Origin: JAWLGW01 sp964569055
GTDB lineage: Bacteria; Planctomycetota; J058
Assembly: GCA_964569055.1 (NCBI GenBank)
Contig: CAZMSZ010000005.1
Span: 1 to 51,289 of the forward strand
DNA: 51,289 bases
Reading direction: 5' to 3'
Below are positions 31,228 to 38,049 of the stretch, piece after piece. The position numbers and the translations under genes were made by a program. The notes under the pieces were generated by a model that saw only the letters and a list, made by a program, of their open reading frames with translations, had not been told where the DNA came from and made no database searches. Numbering within the stretch: position 1 is the stretch's first letter; every line of letters starts with the position of its first letter.

Positions 31228-32487
31228 ATGGGAGCCATGGAGCTGACCCCCGAGGGGCTGGTCGCCGATCTGCCGACCGTCTCGTTCGGCGAGTTCTCCG
31301 CGGCGCTGCACCGCGACGCGGCGAGCGCCCGCGTGCCGATCGGGGCCATGCTCGAGCTCACCTACCGCTGCAACTTCGACTGCGTCCACTGCTACGTGGT
31401 GGAGCATCGCCCGCAGGGCGAGCTGAGCGCCGCCGAGCTGCGGCGCGTCCTGGAGGAGCTGCGCGCCGCCGGGACGCTGTTCCTCACGATCACCGGCGGC
31501 GAGCCGCTCACGCGTCCCGACTTCGCCGAGGTGTGGCGCGCCGCCGCCGAGCAGGGCTTCCTGCTCACGCTGTTCACCAACGGGGGCCTGATCGACGAGG
31601 CGACGCTGGCCCTGTTCGCCGAGCACCCCCCCCACAAGGTCGAGGTCACGCTGTACGGCGCGTCGGAGGCGACCTACCGCGCGGTGACGCGGCGCGGCGC
31701 CATGCGGGCCCGGGTGCTCGCCAACGTCGACCGCCTGCGCGCGCTCGGCGTGGCGGTCTACCTCAAGGCGGTCGGCCTGCGCGAGAACGCCGGCGAGATC
31801 GCGGCGCTGCGGGCCGAGGCCGAGGCCCGCGGTGTGGGCGGCTTCTTTCGGTTCGACAACGAGATCACCGTGCGCACCGACTGCAGGCGCGGGCCGGCGG
31901 ACCACCGCCCGAGCGTGGCCGCCGCGCTGGCGCAGGACCGCGAGGACCCGCGCCGGATCGCCGAGCTGCGCCGCCTGTACCTGAAGACGCGCGGGCGCCG
32001 CGACCTGCGTGACCGCCGCCTGTTCCGCTGCGGCGCGGGGCGCACCTCGCTCGTGATCGACCCGCGCGGGCGCCTGCAGACGTGCGCGCTCCATCGCGAC
32101 GAGCCGTTCGACCTGCGCCGCGGGACCGTCGCCGAGGGGTGGCGGCACCTGCAGCAGGTCGCGGCGCGCGAGATCACGCGCCCCACGCGCTGCCGCAGCT
32201 GCGACAAGGTCGCGCTGTGCGGGGCCTGCCCCGGCAACAACGCGCTGGAGAGCGGCGGGGACCGCGAGGCTCCGCCCGACTTCCTGTGCGAGCTGACCTA
32301 CGCGCGGGTCGAGGCGTTCCTCGCCGACCTCCGCCCCCGCGCCGTCGCTCCGCTCGGTCGGCGCCTGCCGCTCCACCTGGCGCGGACGTGCCCGCGCCCG
32401 TGGCTCGCGGTCCGCGAGCCGCTCGGTGAGCTGATCTGGCCGGAGCCCCGCGGGCGCCCGCCGCGGCGGCGGCTCCCCACGGTGTGA
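31228..32487 (+). CDS. Radical SAM/SPASM peptide-modifying enzyme
   Basis: The [4Fe-4S]-AdoMet site is CNFDCVHC (Cys48, 52, 55), followed by the usual TITGGEPLTRPDF. The C-terminal SPASM region has FRCGAG, a Cys in LQTCALHRDEPF, then CRSCDKVALCGACPGNN and FLCELTY, enough Cys for two auxiliary clusters. This is the layout of peptide-maturing enzymes (PqqE, thioether and C-C crosslink types). The candidate 54-aa precursor lies 136 nt downstream on the opposite strand and a PqqD-like binding protein 0.9 kb away. ATG 31237 is an alternative start. The exact crosslink cannot be predicted. Confidence 0.9.
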   Translation: MGAMELTPEGLVADLPTVSFGEFSAALHRDAASARVPIGAMLELTYRCNFDCVHCYVVEHRPQGELSAAELRRVLEELRAAGTLFLTITGGEPLTRPDFAEVWRAAAEQGFLLTLFTNGGLIDEATLALFAEHPPHKVEVTLYGASEATYRAVTRRGAMRARVLANVDRLRALGVAVYLKAVGLRENAGEIAALRAEAEARGVGGFFRFDNEITVRTDCRRGPADHRPSVAAALAQDREDPRRIAELRRLYLKTRGRRDLRDRRLFRCGAGRTSLVIDPRGRLQTCALHRDEPFDLRRGTVAEGWRHLQQVAAREITRPTRCRSCDKVALCGACPGNNALESGGDREAPPDFLCELTYARVEAFLADLRPRAVAPLGRRLPLHLARTCPRPWLAVREPLGELIWPEPRGRPPRRRLPTV

Positions 32488-32623
32488 GGCGACGTCGGTC
32501 GAGGCACGACGCACGCGGCCACCTCCCTCGCGGTGGACGCGGGCCGGGCGGCGCTGTTCAGCCTCCGCGCCGCGCCGGCGCGTCGGAGCGAGGCGCGGAT
32601 CGGAGCGTTCGGCGGCGGCCGCG

Positions 32624-32788
32624 CTACGAGGTGTCGGCGGTCTGGCACGGGTCGGCGCCAGACTCGCACGGGTTCTCCGTCGGGCCGCCCGTGGCGGCGC
32701 TCTTGCACCCGGTGGAGAGGTTGTCGCCGGGCAGCCGCCGCTGCACCTGCACCAGCTGAGGGGGGACGTAGGGACGGCGCTCGCTCAC
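32624..32788 (-). CDS. Candidate RiPP precursor peptide (54 aa, three Cys)
   Basis: The frame starts at GTG 32788 and encodes a 54-residue peptide. Its N-terminal leader-like part ERRPYVPPQLVQVQ has the 'YxPPxL' pattern known in precursors recognised by PqqD-like domains. The C-terminal part has Cys residues at 28, 41 and 48 in a Gly/Thr/Pro/Asn-rich context (STGCKSAATGG, NPCESGADPC). It sits between the radical SAM/SPASM gene and the PqqD-like gene. The frame stays open upstream, and GTG 32893 (GGGAGG nearby) would give 89 residues. The extra codons include AGA, CGT and GCT, unlike neighbouring genes, so the short form is favoured. A core-peptide role is inference. Confidence 0.6.
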   Translation of the reverse strand: MSERRPYVPPQLVQVQRRLPGDNLSTGCKSAATGGPTENPCESGADPCQTADTS

Positions 32789-32795
32789 GTCTCTC

Positions 32796-32824
32796 TCGAT
32801 ACTCGCGTCAGCCCCGCGCGTCAA
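32796..32824 (-). promoter_or_regulatory. Putative promoter of the candidate precursor (possibly leaderless)
   Basis: On the minus strand TTGACG (32824-32819) and TATCGA (32801-32796) are separated by 17 nt. The expected transcription start falls on or next to GTG 32788. The mRNA would therefore be leaderless or nearly so; the only purine-rich stretch before the GTG is GAGAGAC. Confidence 0.35.
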
Positions 32825-32947
32825 GGAGGAGCCCTGCGCCTCGAACGAAGCCGAACGGCGCCGGGCCAGGGCGAGCAGGCCGTCACGCAACACGACAGCC
32901 TCCCGAGCGCGGAGCGCCGCCCGGGCCCGTGTTATGGTCTCGCCGCC

Positions 32948-33433
32948 ATGCTCGAGCCGATCCTCCCCTACGCCGTCCAGGCCGGTCAGCTCTCGCTCGA
33001 GGCGTTCGCCGAGCGGTTCCCCGATCCGGTGCTGGTGTTCGAGCCGTTCGCCGAGGGCGAGGCGGGCACGTTCGAGACCGTCGGCGGGAGCGGCGGGCCC
33101 GGCGGCGGCACGCGGCAGGTGGGCGTGCTGCGCAAGCGGCCGGAGGCGAACGCGTTCGCCATGATGATCACGATCGGCCGCGCCCGGAACAACGACATTC
33201 AGCTGCTGGCGCAAGGCGTCTCGAAGTTCCACGCCTACGTGACCTACAAGGAGGGCGTCCCCACGCTCGTCGACGCAGGCTCGACGCTCGGCACGTACGA
33301 GGGAGGGCGGCGGCTGCCGCCCCGCGGCGAGCCGGTCGCGCTGCGCGACGGCGCGGAGCTGCGCTTCGGCACGGTCGTCGCGACCTTCCTCAGGCCGCCC
33401 GCGCTGCACGCCTACCTCAACGCGCTCGGCTGA
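32948..33433 (+). CDS. FHA-domain protein
   Basis: This 161-residue protein has an FHA phospho-threonine-binding domain at residues ~72-155. IGRARNNDIQL (Gly-Arg pair at 77-78), GVSKFHAYV (Ser..His) and LGTYEGGRRL match the conserved loops. The N-terminal ~70 residues contain a Gly-rich linker and no other domain I recognise. It reads head-on into the PqqD-like gene with a 17-nt overlap of the 3' ends. The Thr-rich protein and Ser/Thr kinase encoded at 26608-31150 are natural partners, so a phospho-Thr relay is inferred. Confidence 0.85.
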   Translation: MLEPILPYAVQAGQLSLEAFAERFPDPVLVFEPFAEGEAGTFETVGGSGGPGGGTRQVGVLRKRPEANAFAMMITIGRARNNDIQLLAQGVSKFHAYVTYKEGVPTLVDAGSTLGTYEGGRRLPPRGEPVALRDGAELRFGTVVATFLRPPALHAYLNALG

Positions 33434-33725
33434 GGCAGCCCGCCCGCTCGAGCTGATCGAGGAAGCGGTCGAGGTCGCCCGCGGCGCGCGCCTCGTCGAC
33501 CGCGAAGCTCGCGAGCAGCGCGGCGAGGAGCTCGCGGCGCGTGCGCGGGCGCGCCAGCTCCTCCCACAGGAAGCTCGCCACCGGGCCGTCGAGCAAGAAC
33601 AGCATCACGCCCGGCGGAGCGCCGCCGACCCGCGGCACGAGCAGGTCGCGCGCGCCCGCGGCCCGGCGGACGTAGCGGTCGTCGCGTCGGAAGGTGGCGT
33701 CGTCGAGCTCGAGCGGGGGGGTCAT
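33417..33725 (-). CDS. PqqD-like RiPP-recognition protein
   Basis: The 102-residue protein fits the PqqD/RRE winged-helix fold: FRRDDRYVRRAAGARDLLVPR (strands 1-3), FLLDGPVASFLWEEL (helix with the DGxxxxxW pattern) and RRELLAALLASFAVDEARAAGDLDRFLDQLERAGCL. PqqD-type domains bind precursor leader peptides and hand them to radical SAM enzymes. It is transcribed in the same direction as the 54-aa candidate precursor. PqqD-like proteins also occur with HprK-related kinases and NTP_transf_5 proteins, both present in the neighbouring operon. Confidence 0.82.
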   Translation of the reverse strand: MTPPLELDDATFRRDDRYVRRAAGARDLLVPRVGGAPPGVMLFLLDGPVASFLWEELARPRTRRELLAALLASFAVDEARAAGDLDRFLDQLERAGCLSRAR

Positions 33726-33763
33726 GGCCCTGGAGCGTAGCGCGCCCGCCCGCGGAGGTCACC

Positions 33764-33792
33764 TTGACTCGGCCCGGCCGACCCGCCACCAT
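33764..33792 (+). promoter_or_regulatory. Putative promoter of the peptide-export operon
   Basis: TTGACT (33764-33769), a 17-nt spacer and CACCAT (33787-33792) lie in the divergent gap between the PqqD-like and cNMP-binding genes. The implied start at ~33799 leaves about 23 nt before the CTG start at 33822 and includes its Shine-Dalgarno. The -10 is weak. Confidence 0.35.
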
Positions 33793-33821
33793 TCCTCTCG
33801 CCTGGGGCGGGGGGGAGCTGC

Positions 33822-34343
33822 CTGAAGAAGATCCTCTACATCCTGGCGAAGCTCCAGGAGCGCGACCTCGACTGGCTCGTCGCCAACGGCGCGCGCGAGC
33901 GGGTCCCGCCGCGCAAGGTGCTCATCACCGAGGGGCAGCCGCTCGAGGCCCTGTACGTGGTGCTCGAGGGCAGGCTGCGGGTGCGCGTCGGCGACACCGA
34001 GCTCGCCGAGCTCGGCCCCGGCGAGGTGGTGGGCGAGCTGTCGCTGCTCGACGCGCGGCCGCCCGCGGCCACGGTCGAGACCGGGGCCGAGGAGGCGCTC
34101 GTCCTCTCGGTACCCCGCTCGTTCCTGCAGCGCCGCCTCCTGACCGACGAGGGCTTCGCGGCGCGCTTCTATCACGCGGTCGGGTTGTTCCTCGCCGAGC
34201 GCCTCCGCGCCACCGTGCTCCGCCTCGGCTACGGCGACGGCGAGCGGGCGACGCTCGACGAGCTCGACGAGGAGCAGCTCGACCAGGCCACGCTCGCCGG
34301 CAGCCGCTTCGACTGGCTGCTGCAGCGGCTCCGCGGGCGCTGA
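33822..34343 (+). CDS. Cyclic-nucleotide-binding-domain protein, CTG start
   Basis: The family N-terminus KKILYILAKLQERDLDWLVANG is encoded upstream of the first GTG (33918). The frame there begins with CTG 33822, preceded by a GGGGGGAG Shine-Dalgarno at 4-5 nt, so CTG is the likely start (173 aa). Residues ~30-135 form a cNMP-binding beta-roll: VLITEGQPLEALYVVLEGRL, GPGEVVGELSLLDARPPAATVE. The usual phosphate-binding segment is GELSLLDARPPAAT, where the canonical Arg-Ala-Ala is replaced. There is no DNA-binding domain. It is the first gene of the export operon and its stop is 8 nt from the HlyD start. Confidence 0.82.
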   Translation: MKKILYILAKLQERDLDWLVANGARERVPPRKVLITEGQPLEALYVVLEGRLRVRVGDTELAELGPGEVVGELSLLDARPPAATVETGAEEALVLSVPRSFLQRRLLTDEGFAARFYHAVGLFLAERLRATVLRLGYGDGERATLDELDEEQLDQATLAGSRFDWLLQRLRGR

Positions 34344-34351
34344 GGACGCGC

Positions 34352-35827
34352 TTGGCGAAGCACGAGCCCACCCAGGACGGCCCCTCCGCGGCGGAGCGCT
34401 CGCGCCCGAGCCGGATCTTCCGGCGCGCGTCGCTCGAGCGGCTCAACTCGCCCGAGCGCCTCGACGAGCTGATGGGCGTGATCGGGCCGCAGTCGTGGAT
34501 CGCGCTGGGCGGCCTGGCGCTGGTGGTGGCGGCCGGGCTGGCCTGGGCCGTGCTCGGGCGGGTGCCGGTCACGATCGAGGCGCGGGGGGTGCTCGTGCAC
34601 CCGCGGCGGGTGGTGGACGTGCAGGCGCCGCGCGACGGGACGCTGGGCGGCCTGCGCCTGACGCCGGGCGCGACCGTGGCCGAGGGGGACGTGCTCGCCA
34701 CGCTCGACCGGCCGCTGCTGCGCCACCAGCTCCAGCTCCGGCGCGAGGAGCTCGAGCTGCGGCGCGAGCGGCTGCGGGTCAGCGCGCCGCTGCACGCGCG
34801 GCGCGTGGAGCTCGAGCGCGCCGCGCTCGAGCGCGAGCGCGCCGCGCTGCGCCGGCGGATCGAGGAGTCGCGCGCTCAGGCCGACCGGATCCTCGACGCC
34901 AACGAGGAGACGCGCGAGGAGCGCCGCCGCGGGATCGAGCGGCAGCTCGAGCTGTTCCGCGGGCTCAACGAGCGGCTGCAGGCGCGCGTGAAGGACTACA
35001 CGGCGCTCGAGGAGCGCGGCGTGATCAACAAGCACGTCGTGCTGCAGGTCGAGCAGGCGCTCCTCAACGGGCTGCTCACCGTGCAGGAGCTCGAGGCCCG
35101 CCTGCAGGCGCTCACCGTCGAGGCGATCGGGGACCAGGCCGAGGACCTGCGCCGGCGCCACGCGATCATCGAGCTCGAGACGCAGCTGCAGGCGCTCGAC
35201 GCGCGCGAAGGGCGACTCACCGAGGAGACCAGCCGGTTCGCCTTCGAGGAGGAGGAGCCGGTCCGCGCGCTGGAGCGCGAGGTGGCGCGCCTCGAGGAGC
35301 AGCTGGGGCAGGAGAGCCTGGTGCGCAGCCCCCACGCCGGGCGGGTGATCGAGGTGCTCGCCGCGGCGGGGCAGGTCGTCAGCCCCGGCGACCGCCTGGC
35401 CGTGCTCGAGGTGCAGGACGTCGAGCGGCCGCTCGTGAGCCTGAGCTGCTTCGCGCTCAAGGACGGCAAGCGGGCGCGCGAGGGGCTGACCCTGCAGGTC
35501 TCGCCCGAGAACGTGGAGCGCGAGCGCTACGGGGCGGCGCTGGGGCGCGTGACGCGCGTCGCGGCCTTCCCGAGCACGCTCGAGGAGGTGAGCCGGCTGG
35601 TGGGCAACGAGGAGCTCGCCCGGGCGCTGGTCCCCGCCGGCGGCTGCATCGTGGTCTACGGCGAGCTGACGCCCGACCCCGCCGCGCCCAGCGGCTTCGC
35701 CTGGTCCTCCTCGCGCGGGCCCGACCTGCGCCTCACCCCGGGGACGCCGACCCGCACGCGCCTGGTGGTCGAGGAGCGCTCCCCGCTGAGCTTCGTGCTC
35801 CCCGGGCTGGACGCGACGCGCCGATGA
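34352..35827 (+). CDS. HlyD/NHLM-type secretion adaptor protein
   Basis: The TTG start at 34352 has TGAGGA upstream; the longer open frame upstream is a shadow of the cNMP gene. One membrane helix (residues ~49-70) is followed by half a biotinyl-lipoyl domain (VVDVQAPRDGTLGGLRLTPG, ~87-106). A ~200-residue coiled coil rich in Arg/Glu (~125-325) comes next, then the second lipoyl half (VRSPHAGRVIEVLAAAGQVV). It bridges the inner-membrane ABC transporter to an outer channel. Stop and start overlap with the next gene (ATGA), matching the conserved NHLM order HlyD-ABC1-ABC2. Confidence 0.9.
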   Translation: MAKHEPTQDGPSAAERSRPSRIFRRASLERLNSPERLDELMGVIGPQSWIALGGLALVVAAGLAWAVLGRVPVTIEARGVLVHPRRVVDVQAPRDGTLGGLRLTPGATVAEGDVLATLDRPLLRHQLQLRREELELRRERLRVSAPLHARRVELERAALERERAALRRRIEESRAQADRILDANEETREERRRGIERQLELFRGLNERLQARVKDYTALEERGVINKHVVLQVEQALLNGLLTVQELEARLQALTVEAIGDQAEDLRRRHAIIELETQLQALDAREGRLTEETSRFAFEEEEPVRALEREVARLEEQLGQESLVRSPHAGRVIEVLAAAGQVVSPGDRLAVLEVQDVERPLVSLSCFALKDGKRAREGLTLQVSPENVERERYGAALGRVTRVAAFPSTLEEVSRLVGNEELARALVPAGGCIVVYGELTPDPAAPSGFAWSSSRGPDLRLTPGTPTRTRLVVEERSPLSFVLPGLDATRR

Positions 35828-38049
35828 GCGCGGCCAGCCCGCGGCGGGTCCGCACCCCGGTCCGCCTGCAGATGGAGGCGGTCGAGTGCGGCGCCGCCTG
35901 CCTGGGGATCGTGCTCGCGCACCACGGCCGCTGGGTGCCGCTCCCCGTGCTGCGCCGGGAGTGCGGCGTGTCGCGCGACGGCAGCAAGGCGAGCAACGTG
36001 CTCAAGGCGGCCCGCCAGTTCGGGCTCGAGGCGCGCGGGTTCAAGAAGGGCCTCGAGGAGCTGCGGACCCTCCCGCTGCCGGCCGTCCTGTTCTGGAACT
36101 TCAATCACTTCGTCGTGCTGGAGGGCTTCGGCAAGGACCGCGCCTACCTCAACGACCCGGCGAGCGGGCACCGGACCGTCACGCTCGGCGAGCTCGACGA
36201 GTGCTTCACCGGGGTCGTGCTGACCTTCGTGCCCGGGCCGGAGTTCACCCCGGGCGGGCGGCCGCCCAGCGTGGTGGCCGCCCTGCGGCGCAGCCTGGGC
36301 GGGTCGCGCCGCGCGCTCGCGTTCTGCGTGCTGGCCGGGCTCCTGCTCGTCACCCCGGGGCTGGCGCTCCCCGTGCTCACGCAGGCGTTCGTGGACCACG
36401 TGCTCGTGCAGGGGCGGACCGACTGGCTCGCGCCGCTGCTCGGGATCATGGCGGGCGCGGTGGCGCTGCAGGCGCTCTTGCAGCTCCTGCAGGTGCACCA
36501 CCTGCGCGGGCTGCGCCTGGAGCTCGCGATCCGCGCCTCGGCCGGGTTCCTCCAGCACGTGCTGCGCCTGCCGGCCAGCTACTTCGCGCAGCGCTACAGC
36601 GGCGAGCTCGCGGGCCGCCTGGCGCTCAACGACCGGGTGGCGCGCGTGCTCTCCACCCAGCTCGCGCAGGTCGGGATCGACGGCGTGATGCTGGTGTTCT
36701 ACGCCGGCCTCATGCTGTGGTACGACCCCGTCCTGGCGGGCGTGGGCGTGGCCGCCGCGCTGATCAACGTGCTGACCCTCGACCTCGTGGCGCGCAGCCG
36801 GACCACCGCGAACATGCGCCTGCTGCAGGAGCGCGGCAAGCTCGGCGGGGTGGCGGTCGCCGGGCTGCAGGGCATGGAGACCCTCAAGGCGGGGGCCGAG
36901 GAGGCGGGCTTCTTCGCGCGCTGGGCGGGGCACCACGCCAAGCTGGTCAACGCCCAGCAGGAGCTGGCCCTCGCCGATCAGGCCCTGGGGACGGTGCCGG
37001 CCCTGCTCTCGAGCTTCACCGCCGCGCTGGTCCTGTGCCTGGGCGGCGTGCGGGTCATGGACGGCGCGCTCACGATCGGCATGCTCGTGGCGTTCCAGCT
37101 CGTGCTGGCGCGGTTCCAGCGCCCCGTCACGACCCTGCTCGAGCTGGGCAGCACGGTGCAGGTGCTGCGCGGGGACCTCGAGCGGCTCGACGACGTGCTC
37201 GAGCACCCGCTCGACCCGCTCCCCGAGGCGCAGGCCGCCGCGGCCGACGCGGCGGGCGACGGGACGGTCCGGCTGGAGGGCTACCTCGAGCTCGAGGACG
37301 TGACCTTCGGCTACAGCCCGGTCTCGCCGCCGCTGATCGAGGGCCTCTCGCTGCGGGTGACGCCGGGCCAGCGCGTGGCGCTCGTGGGCGGGAGCGGCTC
37401 GGGCAAGTCCACGGTCGCCAAGCTGGTGTGCGGGCTGTATCGCCCCTGGTCGGGGACGATCCGGCTGGACGGCCGGCCGCTCGAGGAGGTCCCGCGGCAG
37501 GTGTTCGCCAACTCGGTCGCGATGGTCGAGCAGGACCTGTTCTTCTTCGGCGGGACGGTGCGCGACAACGTGACCCTGTGGGACGCGGCGATCGAGGACG
37601 AGGGGCTGGAGCGTGCCTGCCGCGACGCGCACATCCACGACGTGATCCTGACCCTGCCGGGCGGCTACGGCGCCGAGCTGCTGGAGGGGGCCGCCAACCT
37701 CAGCGGCGGGCAGCGCCAGCGGCTCGAGATCGCGCGCGCGCTGGTGGAGGACCCGGCGATCTTGATCCTGGACGAGGCCACCTCGGCCCTCGACGCGGAG
37801 ACGGAGCGGCGAATCGACCGCAGCCTGCGCCTGCGCGGCTGCACCTGCCTGGTGATCGCGCATCGCCTCAGCACGATCCGCGACTGCGACGAGATCGTCG
37901 TGCTCGACGAGGGGAAGGTGGTGCAGCGCGGCACGTTCGAGGCGCTGGTCGCGCAGGGCGGGCCGTTCGCCGAGCTCGTGCGGCAAGGCGAGGGGGAGCT
38001 CGCGCTGGGCGCGGCGGGGCGCGCCGAACAGGACGCCGGCCATGCCTGA
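35824..38049 (+). CDS. NHLM-type bacteriocin ABC transporter with C39 peptidase (ABC1)
   Basis: This 741-residue protein combines peptidase, permease and ATPase. The N-terminal C39 domain (~8-140) has Gln16, catalytic Cys22 (MEAVECGAAC), His95 (NFNHFVVLEGF) and Asp111 (LNDPASG), the full set for cleavage after a Gly-Gly leader. Membrane helices occupy ~160-450. The ATPase has Walker A VGGSGSGKST (~522) and the signature NLSGGQRQR (~625). It should cut the leader of the 69-aa precursor encoded at 40790 and export the core. The open frame upstream of 35824 overlaps HlyD and is not coding. Confidence 0.93.
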   Translation: MSAASPRRVRTPVRLQMEAVECGAACLGIVLAHHGRWVPLPVLRRECGVSRDGSKASNVLKAARQFGLEARGFKKGLEELRTLPLPAVLFWNFNHFVVLEGFGKDRAYLNDPASGHRTVTLGELDECFTGVVLTFVPGPEFTPGGRPPSVVAALRRSLGGSRRALAFCVLAGLLLVTPGLALPVLTQAFVDHVLVQGRTDWLAPLLGIMAGAVALQALLQLLQVHHLRGLRLELAIRASAGFLQHVLRLPASYFAQRYSGELAGRLALNDRVARVLSTQLAQVGIDGVMLVFYAGLMLWYDPVLAGVGVAAALINVLTLDLVARSRTTANMRLLQERGKLGGVAVAGLQGMETLKAGAEEAGFFARWAGHHAKLVNAQQELALADQALGTVPALLSSFTAALVLCLGGVRVMDGALTIGMLVAFQLVLARFQRPVTTLLELGSTVQVLRGDLERLDDVLEHPLDPLPEAQAAAADAAGDGTVRLEGYLELEDVTFGYSPVSPPLIEGLSLRVTPGQRVALVGGSGSGKSTVAKLVCGLYRPWSGTIRLDGRPLEEVPRQVFANSVAMVEQDLFFFGGTVRDNVTLWDAAIEDEGLERACRDAHIHDVILTLPGGYGAELLEGAANLSGGQRQRLEIARALVEDPAILILDEATSALDAETERRIDRSLRLRGCTCLVIAHRLSTIRDCDEIVVLDEGKVVQRGTFEALVAQGGPFAELVRQGEGELALGAAGRAEQDAGHA

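Noticed and set aside
32484..32759. Plus-strand small frame between the radical SAM and FHA genes as a second precursor
   Set aside because: It is Arg-rich, without leader or Cys pattern, and overlaps the antisense candidate precursor, which has the better features.
34495..35823. N-terminal extension of the C39 ABC transporter frame
   Set aside because: It overlaps the HlyD gene in another frame and reads as Arg/Ala/Gly noise. ATG 35824 (ATGA overlap) gives the normal C39 N-terminus.
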